Of a DNA stretch of 37,652 nt, positions 24,191 to 33,700 are shown one piece after another. Positions within the stretch are counted from its first letter, which is position 1, and every line of letters starts with the position of its first letter. A program made the translations under genes and the position numbers. The notes under the pieces were generated by a model. That model worked only from the letters and a program-made list of their open reading frames with translations, was not told where the DNA came from and searched no databases. Source of the DNA: Verrucomicrobiota bacterium (GTDB lineage Bacteria; Verrucomicrobiota; Lentisphaeria; JABSQK01; JAJFLO01). The stretch lies in contig JAJFLP010000028.1 in the NCBI GenBank assembly GCA_021772635.1, positions 1 through 37,652 of the forward strand, written 5' to 3'.

Positions 24191-26011
24191 CTACATCGAC
24201 GCGTCTCTTGGTTCTTTCGACGCACGAGATTGCGATCTTGGTTTTGAAACTATAAATAAAAAGGTGGCTCCCTTGCCGCACTCCGACTCGTACCAGATTC
24301 GTCCGCCATGACGTTCGACGATCTTTTTAGAAATCGCCAGGCCGATGCCGGTACCCGAAGCTTCCGAGTCCCCCTGCAACGTTTTGTACATATCGAAAAT
24401 CCGATCGCCGTAGCGTTTATCAATGCCGATACCATTGTCACGAACTCTAAACAGCCAGGAAGTTCGGTTACGCGTGTCGATTTTGTTTTCCGACTCCGGT
24501 GCTTTCCCGTAGTGGCCGAGTTCTGCGACTTGATCGCCCGTAATCTCTTGCGCCGTAATCTCGATTACCGGAGATTTTTCGCTGCGAAATTTGATTGCGT
24601 TGTCGATAAGGTTTTGAAAGAGCCGGTCGAATTCCAACGGATTGCCAAATACGGTCGGCAGGTTTTCGAACGTGACCGAAGCATCGTTTTCATTGATGGA
24701 ACTTTCCAAACTTTTCACTGCCTGTGAGACGATGTCGCCGGTGTCAATCTGCAGTTCCTCCCGTTTAGTCGTCTCAAGCTGGGCGTATACATGTAAATCA
24801 TTAATTAATACCTGCATTCTAGCTGCACCCTTAACTGCCAAACCGATCAGGTCCGCGGCGCGATCGTCGAGTTTCGTTGAGTACTGCCGCATGAGTAGCT
24901 GGACGCAACCGGAAATTGACCGCAATGGCGTTTGAAGATCATGGGATGCGACGTTCGCGAATTGCACCAGATCCGCATGAGACCGTTGAAGTTCCGTGGC
25001 CTTCTCGGCGAGTTCTTCCTGTGCCTCGCGACGTTTGTCTACTTCCTGCCGTAAACTCGCATTTGTCGCCTTCAGTTTCGTCGTCAATTCCTGCAGCTGT
25101 TTGGCGAGTGCCGCGTGGGCCTCTGCCTCCGCCGCCTTTCGTTCCAATATCAACCGCTGCGCCTCGAGTTCCTTTTCCTTTAATTCCGTGAGTATGCGTT
25201 TGTTACTTTCCTCATAGAACTTACGTCGCAGCAACGCCCTTATACGTCCCTTCAAGACCGCCATATCACTGCCCTTACCGACGAAATCGTCAGCGCCGGC
25301 CTCGAGGGCGCGCGTCAAATCTTCTTTGGTATCCCGTCCGGTAATCATTAAAACCAGAATCTGGCTCTCCATTCCGGTTTTGAGTTCGTTTATCTTACCG
25401 GTCATTTCGATGCCATCCATCCCCGGCATCACCAGATCGACGAGCGCGCAGTCATAGTTCCCGTCACTGATCTTTTGTAATCCATCCTCGGCGGTAGAGG
25501 CGGTATCAACCGTATACCCTTCGGATTCAAGCTCAATTCTGAGTAGTTCGAGATACGTAGGGCTATCGTCGACCGCAATTATCCGGACGCGATGAAAATG
25601 GGACTCAACTTTCTGAAAATCTGAAGTCGATGTCGTCTGCTTCTTCAGCAGCGTTCGAATTTTCAATATCAGGATATCGGTGTCTGACGATTTCGGCAGG
25701 TAATCGTCCGCGCCGCTCTCTAAACCGCGGAGTTCAGCAGCCTGGGTGTCGAGCACCGTAAGCATAAGGATAGGGATACCGCGGGTATTGACATTCATGC
25801 GGATCTGGCGACATAACTCGTCGCCGCGTATGTCAGGAAGGTAGAAATCGAGAACAACCAATTCAGGAGTAGCTGACTTCAGGTACTTGAGTGCGTCATC
25901 GCCGGTTTCCGCGATCTTTACCTGCCACCCTTCCTGCTCTAGAAAGTGCTGGGTCATCATTGCCTGCGTCGGGGAGTCCTCGACTAACAGTATAGTTTTT
26001 TCCTGATCCAT
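24191..26011 (-). CDS. Tandem-receiver histidine kinase (REC-REC-coiled coil-HisKA-HATPase)
   Basis: A 606-aa soluble kinase. Receiver 1 (about 5-122) has ED 11-12 and D55. Receiver 2 (about 141-262) has DD 148-149 and D192; its usual Lys region reads DDFVGKGSD. A long charged coiled coil (about 265-348) leads to HisKA with H357 in FANVASHDLQTPLRSI. The ATPase domain has LFQNLIDNAIKF, DNGIGID and GTGIGLAI. The gene starts 2 bp after cheB ends, so it belongs to the chemosensory operon and occupies the place of a response-regulator output. CheA could phosphorylate D55 or D192 and set its kinase activity (inference). The frame's last residues (RASKEPRDASM) are charged and have no recognised role. 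Confidence 0.95.
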   Translation of the reverse strand: MDQEKTILLVEDSPTQAMMTQHFLEQEGWQVKIAETGDDALKYLKSATPELVVLDFYLPDIRGDELCRQIRMNVNTRGIPILMLTVLDTQAAELRGLESGADDYLPKSSDTDILILKIRTLLKKQTTSTSDFQKVESHFHRVRIIAVDDSPTYLELLRIELESEGYTVDTASTAEDGLQKISDGNYDCALVDLVMPGMDGIEMTGKINELKTGMESQILVLMITGRDTKEDLTRALEAGADDFVGKGSDMAVLKGRIRALLRRKFYEESNKRILTELKEKELEAQRLILERKAAEAEAHAALAKQLQELTTKLKATNASLRQEVDKRREAQEELAEKATELQRSHADLVQFANVASHDLQTPLRSISGCVQLLMRQYSTKLDDRAADLIGLAVKGAARMQVLINDLHVYAQLETTKREELQIDTGDIVSQAVKSLESSINENDASVTFENLPTVFGNPLEFDRLFQNLIDNAIKFRSEKSPVIEITAQEITGDQVAELGHYGKAPESENKIDTRNRTSWLFRVRDNGIGIDKRYGDRIFDMYKTLQGDSEASGTGIGLAISKKIVERHGGRIWYESECGKGATFLFIVSKPRSQSRASKEPRDASM

Positions 26012-26013
26012 GA

Positions 26014-27090
26014 TTACTTCACCATTTCCTTATTGACATTCAGAAGATCCAGTACCCGCTGCTGAACATAATGGAGCGGTATTATTTCTGTAGCAGCACC
26101 GATACTTACAGCCACGCCGGGCATACCGTAAACCACTGCGGTTGACTCATCCTCCGCGATGGTATAAGCGCCCGCGTTATACATCTCCAGAAGGCCCGCC
26201 GCTCCGTCCTCGCCCATTCCCGTTAGCAGTACGCCGAGTCCGGACCGCCCGTACTCCGCCGCTATTGACTGGAATAAAACGGTCCCTGCCGGCAGTTGTG
26301 CGCAGACCGGGTCCCCCGCGAGCAGATGGAAGCGACCCCGGGCGATCGTTAAATGCCGATCCGGCGGCGCGACGTATACCTTCCCGGCCGCGGGTAAATC
26401 CCCGCTTTCGGGAACCAAAACGGGAAGCGCACAATTATCCTGCAGCCAGGATACGAATCCGTGAAAAAACGTTGACGAGATATGTTGAACAATTGCGATC
26501 GGCACCGGGATATTCGTCGGGAGATCGCTCAGTATCGTCAGCAGCGCACGGGGACCGCCGGTGGAGGCGACTATCGCTAAGAATTTGAATTCCCGTTCTC
26601 CGATATCGGGTAACCGCGGCGATGACGATCGGGGTTCGACTCTTGTCGCGTCGTTGGCGAGTCCATACGTTCGCTGGCGGATAACTTTGACCTGGCTCAT
26701 AATTGCCAGCTGAGTACACAATCGTTCGGCCATGATTTCGTAGTCCTGATGGGTGACGCCAACGGGTTTTTCCATAATCGCCATCGCACCCGCCCGGAGA
26801 GCGTTCATGGATATCTTCAAATCTTCGTCTTGCACACTGGCCGAGACGACTACCACCGGCGTCGGATAGTGGGTCATGATGTGTTTCGTGGCGTCAAATC
26901 CGTTCATGCCGGGAAGCCGTATATCCATGGAAATCACATCCACGTCCAGTTTCGGCAGTAGCGCAAACGCCTCCTCAGCCGTTTCAACCGCAGCGGCGAC
27001 CTCAAGACGAGGATCGCGGCTGATGATATGTTTTAAAAATTCACGGATGACTCCGGAATCTTCGATGATAAGTACGCGGATTTTTTTCAT
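26014..27090 (-). CDS. cheB: CheB chemoreceptor methylesterase
   Basis: A 358-aa protein. The receiver (about 3-122) has ED 10-11 and phospho-acceptor D56. The methylesterase domain (about 168-350) has the catalytic triad S176 (VASTGGP), H203 (VQHIS) and D295 (GMGEDGA). It hydrolyses receptor glutamyl methyl esters or amides when D56 is phosphorylated, and so opposes CheR. Its ATG overlaps the cheA stop by 4 bp (ATGA), indicating translational coupling. The next gene starts 2 bp downstream. It corresponds to WspF/FrzG-type enzymes in non-flagellar chemosensory operons. Confidence 0.97.
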   Translation of the reverse strand: MKKIRVLIIEDSGVIREFLKHIISRDPRLEVAAAVETAEEAFALLPKLDVDVISMDIRLPGMNGFDATKHIMTHYPTPVVVVSASVQDEDLKISMNALRAGAMAIMEKPVGVTHQDYEIMAERLCTQLAIMSQVKVIRQRTYGLANDATRVEPRSSSPRLPDIGEREFKFLAIVASTGGPRALLTILSDLPTNIPVPIAIVQHISSTFFHGFVSWLQDNCALPVLVPESGDLPAAGKVYVAPPDRHLTIARGRFHLLAGDPVCAQLPAGTVLFQSIAAEYGRSGLGVLLTGMGEDGAAGLLEMYNAGAYTIAEDESTAVVYGMPGVAVSIGAATEIIPLHYVQQRVLDLLNVNKEMVK

Positions 27091-29438
27091 ATAATCTGTT
27101 TGATTGTTGTCAACAAATCTTCATTGTCGAACTTTCGTTTTACGATATAAGCGTCAGCCCCCAGGGAAAGACCGCGTCGCTTGGTCTCCTCGTCCTCTAT
27201 GGACGACACAATAATTACGGGTATTTCCTTTAACTTCACGTCCTTCTTCATTTCGGCGACCATCGTTAACCCATCCATTTTTGGCATCTCATAATCGACA
27301 ATTACCAGATCGATGATCTCCGATTTCAGCTTTTCGAGCCCATCAAGCCCATCGACAGCGAGCTTCACTTCAAATCCGTTCGCTTCGAGAATATTCTTCT
27401 CCAGCGTGCGCGTTGTGAATGAATCGTCGACGACCAACACCTGTGGGATGTGTTTAACAGTCTTCCCTATGTCCGGTGCCTCGATCACGATACGAGACGA
27501 TTTATCGTTCGGTGCAGTCAACTGCTTGGGGTTCAGTACCGGGACTACTTTGCCGTCACCGGTGATAATGCCACCCAAAAACCGGGTCAGGCCGGACGCA
27601 GGATTTCCGAGGTCCGTAATGATGCCTTCGACTTCTGACTCTACCGAATCAACGGCTGCCGCCAGTCGCTTTTCGCCAATATCCAGCAGCAGCACCTGAA
27701 TCAGTTTGCACTCGGCCAGGTGGACACTATTATCGAGACCAAGAATTTGGGCCAGTGAGGTCAGCGGAATCGTGTCGCCGTTGATGTTGATCACCGGTTC
27801 GCCTTTTAAACTGCTGATCTCGTCACGATCGATACGAAACACTTTCGCGACCACCAGCACGGGTATCGCGTAACGTTGGCCTTTCACCGTCACCAGAAGC
27901 AATCGGTGTGAAGAAATAGCAAGCGGCACCGATATTACCGTTCTTGTTCCAGCCCCGTCGCGGGGGCTAATCCGGACGTCGCCGCCTTGAATTTTATTGA
28001 CCGCCTCCGCTACGATAGACAGTCCCATCCCACGTCCGGAAATATTTGTCACCTGTTTACTGGTCGAAAATCCCGGATGGAACAGCAAAGCAGTGATTTC
28101 CTCCAGCGGATACTCGTCCACCGTAGCAGGCGATATCAACCCTGATTTAACAGCAGTTTCCGCAATCCGCGTAACGTCGAGGCCGCGGCCGTCGTCTTCA
28201 ATAATAAAATGCACGCGACCGCCATACGATTCGACCCGCATTGTCACCATTCCGGCCGTAGATTTCCCCGCAGCCTTGCGTTCCTCGGGTACTTCAAGTC
28301 CATGATTAACGGCATTTCGTAAGATATGCATAATCGGGTCTTTGAGTTCCTGTAGAACAAATCGATCGACCTCAATTTCCAGACCTTGAGTTCGAAACTC
28401 AATCTCCTTCAGTTCGTCTTTGGCAAGATCTCGCACCATACGACGGAAACCGTGAAAAACGCCTTCCACCGGGACCACGCGAATTTGACGAACATGGTCG
28501 TGCAGTTGGCTACTCAAATGACGTAAATTCCAGCCGCTTTCCTGTTGTAAATAGATTAGAGAACGGAGGTTGCGAGAAATCGATTGAATCCTTTTGTTGT
28601 TAACGTCCAGGTAATTCGTTACCGCATCGAAGTCCTTATCGCCGGACAACCGCCGCAGATTTCGGCCGGACTTCTTCCGCGTGCGCTCCCAAGCCTTTCC
28701 GAAGCGGTCGAATTCCATGCGTATTTCCCGAAGTTCACGGCAGATCACATCCTGTCGCATGCCTTCGGTCATAAATTGCCCCGATGTCCTTAGTAAACGA
28801 TCAAGATTCTGAATTCTAACCCGGACGGTTCCATCATCGTCGTGCAATTGAAGCGGAACCCGCGTGCCTCGGGGGGCATTATTCGATTCCTTAACAATCG
28901 CCGCCGGACGGATATCCGAGTCCGGAACCGTCGATTCCTCGACAATCGCCGCAGGACGGGTATCCGCGTCCGGAATCGTCGATTCCGACTCATCTTCGGA
29001 AATGACCGCATCCGCACCTTGCGATGGCGCGGCATCCGGGGTTCCGATGTTCTGTAGAATTTCTTCCAAAGATTCTACGATTTCAGTTATCGCGTCGGAT
29101 TCTCTTCCTTCCGCGTGATCAGTCACGCCGTCTTCGATAGAATCCATAACCCGGTTAACAAGCCGGGCGATTGCCTCGTCAAAGCACAGTTCATCCGCCT
29201 GCACGTGCGAGAAGAGGGTTTCGAGTCGATGAGCCACTTCTTCAACCGGTCCGAGTCCAACAGCGCGTGCTGCGCCTTTGAGGCTGTGTGCCCGGCGATA
29301 GGCATCGTCTAGAGGGGCGGAATCGATCGCGCCGCTTTCGTCGGCAACGGTCCCGGCGAACTGGCGAATATACTCGATGTGCTCGCGTGACTCCGCGCGA
29401 AATGCGGCGAATAATTTCTTTTGTAATTCCTCGTTCAT
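27087..29438 (-). CDS. cheA: CheA chemosensory histidine kinase fused to a receiver (CheA-CheY hybrid)
   Basis: A 783-aa protein. HPt domain (about 1-115) with H51 in AHSLKGAAR. There is no obvious P2. A flexible linker contains a 16-residue tandem duplication (152-167 and 168-183). Dimerisation region about 205-330. The ATPase domain has N375 and N378-H-G (HILRNAVNHG), EDDGRGL and GRGMGLSIV. The CheW-like coupling domain spans about 510-640. The terminal receiver (about 665-783) has DD 671-672 and D715. Fusion to a receiver is typical of Wsp/Frz-type systems rather than flagellar chemotaxis. The receiver can act as phosphate sink or output. The ATG overlaps the mcp stop by 4 bp. Partners are the MCP and two CheW proteins in the same operon. 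Confidence 0.97.
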   Translation of the reverse strand: MNEELQKKLFAAFRAESREHIEYIRQFAGTVADESGAIDSAPLDDAYRRAHSLKGAARAVGLGPVEEVAHRLETLFSHVQADELCFDEAIARLVNRVMDSIEDGVTDHAEGRESDAITEIVESLEEILQNIGTPDAAPSQGADAVISEDESESTIPDADTRPAAIVEESTVPDSDIRPAAIVKESNNAPRGTRVPLQLHDDDGTVRVRIQNLDRLLRTSGQFMTEGMRQDVICRELREIRMEFDRFGKAWERTRKKSGRNLRRLSGDKDFDAVTNYLDVNNKRIQSISRNLRSLIYLQQESGWNLRHLSSQLHDHVRQIRVVPVEGVFHGFRRMVRDLAKDELKEIEFRTQGLEIEVDRFVLQELKDPIMHILRNAVNHGLEVPEERKAAGKSTAGMVTMRVESYGGRVHFIIEDDGRGLDVTRIAETAVKSGLISPATVDEYPLEEITALLFHPGFSTSKQVTNISGRGMGLSIVAEAVNKIQGGDVRISPRDGAGTRTVISVPLAISSHRLLLVTVKGQRYAIPVLVVAKVFRIDRDEISSLKGEPVININGDTIPLTSLAQILGLDNSVHLAECKLIQVLLLDIGEKRLAAAVDSVESEVEGIITDLGNPASGLTRFLGGIITGDGKVVPVLNPKQLTAPNDKSSRIVIEAPDIGKTVKHIPQVLVVDDSFTTRTLEKNILEANGFEVKLAVDGLDGLEKLKSEIIDLVIVDYEMPKMDGLTMVAEMKKDVKLKEIPVIIVSSIEDEETKRRGLSLGADAYIVKRKFDNEDLLTTIKQII

Positions 29439-31048
29439 ACCTGATATCTCTCAACTGTTGTCCGAAGCTGCTGACTGAGCGAGTTAAGATTACTGACTCC
29501 CGCCTCCAGTTCAGAGGTGCCGGTGGCGGTCTGTTCCGACGCTGTTCGAATTTCCTTTAACGCCAGGGTCACCTGCTCGTATCCAATCTGTTGCTGGTTT
29601 GTCGCGCCGACGATCTGCTGGAACGTCTGGACGCTCTTCTCGGTTGTATCGGCAAACTTCAGTATCGATTGTTCCGCCAAATCCGATTGTTTTTTCCCGG
29701 TTTCAACACGTTTAACCGCTTCCTCGGTCTGCATGACTGAGCTGCTGATACCCTTTTGAATGTCACCAAGGATACCCCGAACCTGTACGGTTGACTCCTT
29801 GGCCTGGTCAGCGAGATTCTTGATCTCAGTTGCGACAACGGAAAAACTCCTTCCGGATTCACCGGCCGCCGCAGCCTCTATCGCAGCGTTGAGCGCGAGC
29901 AGGTGAGATTGTTCGGCGATGTCGCTCACCGTTTGAATAATCTCTCCGATCGCCTGAGTTTTTTCACTCAATGCAACAATATTCTCGGCAACCGTTTCGA
30001 CCTGCTCGCGTATAAGTTCCATTGTCTGCACGGCATCTTTTACGGCTTTCAGGCCGACATCCCGGGCACTTGCGGTCGCTTCGGCAGCAGTAGCGACTTG
30101 GGTAGCCTTTTCCGAAATCTGTTGTCCAGCCTGACGAATCTCCTCCACGGTACTGGTTGTTTCCTGTACAGCCGCGGCCTGTTCTTTCGTACTAGCCGCC
30201 TGTTGTTGAGTCGACGCGAGAATCTGCGCCGTGGCGCTATTGATGTTCGCCGTCGCATCGAGGTTCTGCCTCGCAATCTCGCGGAGGTTGTCTGTCATCA
30301 GGTCAAACACTTCCGCGAGTTGGCCGATCTCGTCGGTTTGTTCGATATTAAGCTTTTCACCGCGCAGATCACCGGTCGAAATCGCTTTGGCCGAATTCAC
30401 CACTTGATTGAGAGGGCGGGTGATGCCACGACCGATAACGATGCTTGTGACCAGTCCCAGTAACGTCGCTGCGATCCCGAGTATAACTTCAAGCTTGATA
30501 AATCTGGCTATTTGCGCTTCCGAATGTGCCGTGAAAACTTTAACTGAATCATTGACATTAAAATGGAGTCTGTCCGCCATTTCGGACATTTTTTCGACCT
30601 TCGTCCGATAGCTGGCGTCACTCTCCTGAAGATTCAGTACTTCATCGACGTTTTTCTCAACGTCGCTCATGATTTCCTGTTGCTCGAGCAGCAGGGCTTT
30701 TAACGCGGCTGTCGGTGCAGGAGGGATTTCAATCCGGACGTCCTTGCGCAACGTCTGGATGGCCTGGCCGCCATTAATTAACTTGTCGAGTGTATCATCA
30801 AAGGTTTCCCGCCAAAGTTTGTAGTCGTTGGCAAACCCACTTTTTTGCAGCAGTGCATCCCGGATATGCCATTGGTTTAGGACCCGTTGGCGGCCCATTA
30901 GATCAAGAAGCCGGGCATTGCTGCGTTGTTTTTGCACGCCGATGATGGTTGTTATAATAATTATCGTCATTACTGCTACGAACATGAACGAGATCATACT
31001 GATTTTGCGGTCCACTTTTACATGTCCAAGAAATGTTTTACTTTTCAT
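29435..31048 (-). CDS. Methyl-accepting chemotaxis protein with PilJ-like sensor region
   Basis: A 537-aa receptor. Membrane helices at 17-38 and about 186-206 enclose a helical periplasmic region of about 147 residues. It begins RLLDLMGRQRVLNQW, as in PilJ/type IV pilus-type sensor domains. HAMP about 207-262. The cytoplasmic signalling coiled coil reaches a tip with DIAEQSHLLALNAAIEAA and SFSVVATEIKNLA. Gln/Glu-rich heptads on both sides are likely methylation sites. It ends ERYQV, with no CheR-tethering pentapeptide. It lies between cheW and cheA (61 bp after cheW, 4-bp overlap with cheA). It probably forms the operon's dedicated array. Confidence 0.95.
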   Translation of the reverse strand: MKSKTFLGHVKVDRKISMISFMFVAVMTIIIITTIIGVQKQRSNARLLDLMGRQRVLNQWHIRDALLQKSGFANDYKLWRETFDDTLDKLINGGQAIQTLRKDVRIEIPPAPTAALKALLLEQQEIMSDVEKNVDEVLNLQESDASYRTKVEKMSEMADRLHFNVNDSVKVFTAHSEAQIARFIKLEVILGIAATLLGLVTSIVIGRGITRPLNQVVNSAKAISTGDLRGEKLNIEQTDEIGQLAEVFDLMTDNLREIARQNLDATANINSATAQILASTQQQAASTKEQAAAVQETTSTVEEIRQAGQQISEKATQVATAAEATASARDVGLKAVKDAVQTMELIREQVETVAENIVALSEKTQAIGEIIQTVSDIAEQSHLLALNAAIEAAAAGESGRSFSVVATEIKNLADQAKESTVQVRGILGDIQKGISSSVMQTEEAVKRVETGKKQSDLAEQSILKFADTTEKSVQTFQQIVGATNQQQIGYEQVTLALKEIRTASEQTATGTSELEAGVSNLNSLSQQLRTTVERYQV

Positions 31049-31108
31049 CGTCTGATTTTCCTCTTTTGTGTTTGATTGCGCGTTGTTGTGGTCATTTGAT
31101 AGTTAAAT

Positions 31109-31687
31109 TCAACTGGTTAAATCGGCACTGATTGCCGTAGTGTGCAAGATATAAATTCCATCATCCGTGATCGCACGAACATATTTTTTTTGACCGTCTG
31201 AGTCCGCCTGGCACGTCGGCTTCATCCGGTCAGGGGCGATTTTTCGGGCCTCTTCCGTTCCGTCGACACAAAAACCTGTTTCCATATGCCCCCGATTAAC
31301 CATCAAAACGAATTTCGGCGATGCTGCGGTGTCACTGTCCATACCGAGTATAATCCGGAGATTCATTATCGTGCGGATCTCACCGCGATAATTGATTACA
31401 CCGAAATACTCCCGCGGCGCAACCGGCAGCGGCGTCCAGTCTTTAAGATGAATAATTGCGCTGAGTTCGCTCAATTCGACGGCGTACCGCTCCGGGTCGA
31501 TCCGGAAGATTAAATAATCTTGTCCGGGCGCCGCATCGTGAGTAATCGGCGTGCGGCCAAGCAATCGATCCGCGCGTTGCCGCAGTAACACTCGCTGACG
31601 TTCCGGCGTGATCGTTAACTTTCCTTGCAACGCCGTTTCGTTTTCAATTAGCTTTGCCTTTGCTTCTTCCCAGTTGATACCATTCAT
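31109..31687 (-). CDS. cheW: CheW-like coupling protein
   Basis: A 192-aa protein. About 45 N-terminal helical residues (ITPERQRVLLRQRADRLL) precede a CheW domain, with DYLIFRIDPERYAVEL, the GVINYRGEIRTIMNLR core and FVLMVNRG. It links the receptor to CheA. The ATG at 31687 has AAAGGAG 8 bp upstream, overlapping the end of cheR, whose stop lies 1 bp before this gene. The N-terminal extension resembles that of WspB/WspD-type couplers. It is one of two cheW genes flanking cheR, as wspB and wspD flank wspC. Confidence 0.93.
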   Translation of the reverse strand: MNGINWEEAKAKLIENETALQGKLTITPERQRVLLRQRADRLLGRTPITHDAAPGQDYLIFRIDPERYAVELSELSAIIHLKDWTPLPVAPREYFGVINYRGEIRTIMNLRIILGMDSDTAASPKFVLMVNRGHMETGFCVDGTEEARKIAPDRMKPTCQADSDGQKKYVRAITDDGIYILHTTAISADLTS

Positions 31688-31688
31688 G

Positions 31689-33119
31689 TTAGTTCTCCTT
31701 TAAGATATCGAGTTGCATTTCACTTAGCGTCCTGAGATCGGCGACGGTGAGGCCGTCGTCGTTTTCGATTATCTCAGTCGGAGGCAGGTCCGCTAACAAC
31801 TTCAATACGCTCTCGAACGACTTGACCGCACGCCGGGCATTCCCGGATCTGTTCATGAGTAGTCCGAGATGATAATGGGCGAGCACGAGTCCGCGATCCA
31901 GGTAGAGCGCATTCCGTAAGGATTTAATCGCTTCTTCGATCTGATTAAGGTGCTCGTAGATATACGCCTGGTAGAGAAAAATCATCGGTTCATATGGATG
32001 AAGCCGGCGCAATTGGCGGCAGTACGCCTGCGCACGTTCCCATTCGCCCCGGTCGGCGAACCGTCGAAGCGCACGGACACCCGCTTTGGGATCGCTGGTT
32101 TCGGGCTCAGGTTGAGCGAGATCCGAAATTTCAGGAACTTCGATGTCCGCAACTGACGGCGGCCGGTAAGCGGCGGATTCCGGGGCCGGTGGTTCGGCGA
32201 ACGCATCGAAAGAAATGGTCGACGCCGGTAGGCGCTGCGGCGAATCAGCGGAGGTCTTCCGGTATACAATCGTTTTATTAACTTCCGTCAGGCAGAGGAG
32301 ATCGGACGGGGGCAGATTCATTTCGGCGTGGCCGAGGATCAGCCATCCCCCGTCGACGAGGGATCGTGCGAGTTGCTGCATCAGTCGAAGTCTGGTTTCC
32401 GAATCGAAGTAGATCATTACATTCCGGAAGAAAATAATATCGAACGCCGCCAGACCGTGAAGAAGCGATGGAATTGGTGTCTTCACGAGGTTGTGGTACT
32501 CGAACGTTACGTTCTTCCGATATCGCGGCCGGATACGCCATGAATCGTCGTCCCGGGTGAAATAAGTGTTTCTCCGTTCCTCGCTCATCCCGCGCAACGC
32601 CCACTCCTGGTACCGTCCTTCCCGCGCCTGCGCCAACGATCGGCGATTAATATCCGTACCGATTATCGAGAACGTCGCACCGTAGTCGTTCGCATCGCAG
32701 AATTCATTGAGAACAATTGAAATCGTATAAGCCTCGGCGCCGGTCGAGCATCCGGCGCTCCAAATCCGGATGTTTCCGCTCGTGCGACACCGGTCCGCGC
32801 ACTCACGGGCGATGACATCTCGCAACGCTATGAAGTGCTGATCATTGCGGAAAAAATAAGTTTCACCGATGGTCAGTTCCGCTGCGAGTTGGTCGAACTC
32901 ACGCTCCCCAGTCTCCTCTGCGTTCAGTGCCGTCAGGTACTCCCGGCAGTCTTCGATGCCGGCGACGCCCATGCGCCGTGAAATCCGCTCCGCAAAGTCG
33001 AGATCCTTGTCATTGAAATAACTCAATCCGGTGCGATCAATGAGATGATTTTTGAGGCGTAGGAATCCCGGATCACTTAGCAGCCGGTCAGCCTTCACAG
33101 TTAGGGTGTTCGTTAGCAT
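31689..33119 (-). CDS. cheR: CheR receptor methyltransferase with C-terminal TPR repeats
   Basis: A 476-aa protein. The CheR N-terminal helical domain and SAM-binding methyltransferase domain occupy about 10-290, with TYFFRND, the motif SAGCSTGAEAYTI (121-133), IIGTDINR and FFRNVMIYFD. A Pro/Glu-rich linker (about 300-345) leads to TPR-like helices (about 355-445: YQAYIYEHLNQIEEAIKSL, then LAHYHLGLLMNRSG). It transfers methyl groups from SAM to receptor glutamates. The CheR-TPR arrangement is that of WspC and FrzF. The start overlaps the preceding cheW by 7 bp. Confidence 0.96.
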   Translation of the reverse strand: MLTNTLTVKADRLLSDPGFLRLKNHLIDRTGLSYFNDKDLDFAERISRRMGVAGIEDCREYLTALNAEETGEREFDQLAAELTIGETYFFRNDQHFIALRDVIARECADRCRTSGNIRIWSAGCSTGAEAYTISIVLNEFCDANDYGATFSIIGTDINRRSLAQAREGRYQEWALRGMSEERRNTYFTRDDDSWRIRPRYRKNVTFEYHNLVKTPIPSLLHGLAAFDIIFFRNVMIYFDSETRLRLMQQLARSLVDGGWLILGHAEMNLPPSDLLCLTEVNKTIVYRKTSADSPQRLPASTISFDAFAEPPAPESAAYRPPSVADIEVPEISDLAQPEPETSDPKAGVRALRRFADRGEWERAQAYCRQLRRLHPYEPMIFLYQAYIYEHLNQIEEAIKSLRNALYLDRGLVLAHYHLGLLMNRSGNARRAVKSFESVLKLLADLPPTEIIENDDGLTVADLRTLSEMQLDILKEN

Positions 33120-33700
33120 GACTTTTCCTTTTCCAGATCATGTATACGCTTCTCTTCGACGCCCTGCAGGTGTTCTATACGCGTTCGTTCTTCGATTAAT
33201 AAAAGGCGACTGAGATTCAGAAGAAAAACCGGGCTGTTACCGTTCCGAACTTCGCTTTCGACACAGTCATTAAACGAATGCTGCGATGTTACGGGCGCAC
33301 GTTCTTTTTCCGGTGCCTCCACGATATTGCTGACATAGTTAGTTTTGAGCGCGAGTCGTGTGCCGTTGTTTCGGACCACAAGAAAATGAGAGTGAACGCG
33401 TTCCGGACTGATAGATAACCCGAACAGCAGTTCCAAATTGACAACCGGTATGAGGTCGCCGCCGACATTGAGGAATCCTTCCAGAATCGTCGGGGAGCTT
33501 GGGGGACAAGCCAATTCAGTCAACGGCAGAATTTCGAAAACCTGATCGAGAGGTAGCGCACAATTGAAGCTGCCAACCTCAAAGATAACTATTTTTGATT
33601 CATTCTTTACCGAACGCATTGGCGTTTTCGAAATATCGTTCGATATCTCCTGCGCGGTAATTTGAAGTCGTCCAGAAATTGTACTGCTTGCAGTATTCAT
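33113..33700 (-). CDS. cheW: CheW-like coupling protein (first gene of chemosensory operon)
   Basis: A 195-aa protein. CheW signature: KIVIFEVGSFNCALPLDQVF, the GFLNVGGDLIPVVNLELLFG core and HFLVVRNNGTRLAL. About 35 N-terminal residues are unrelated to the fold. A short helical tail (about 170-195) is rich in E, R and K. I choose ATG 33700 because AGGAAGGG lies just upstream. The longer frame (to 33778) adds 26 residues without a ribosome site. It is the promoter-proximal gene of cheW-cheR-cheW-mcp-cheA-cheB-(REC-REC-HK). Confidence 0.93.
   Translation of the reverse strand: MNTASSTISGRLQITAQEISNDISKTPMRSVKNESKIVIFEVGSFNCALPLDQVFEILPLTELACPPSSPTILEGFLNVGGDLIPVVNLELLFGLSISPERVHSHFLVVRNNGTRLALKTNYVSNIVEAPEKERAPVTSQHSFNDCVESEVRNGNSPVFLLNLSRLLLIEERTRIEHLQGVEEKRIHDLEKEKSC

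Noticed and set aside
26142..26588. Plus-strand frame of 148 aa opposite cheB
   Set aside because: It is an antisense shadow of the conserved CheB methylesterase domain with a Pro/Arg-rich translation.
29903..30463. Plus-strand frame of 186 aa opposite the MCP gene
   Set aside because: It is a shadow of the conserved MCP signalling domain, with no ribosome site or family resemblance.
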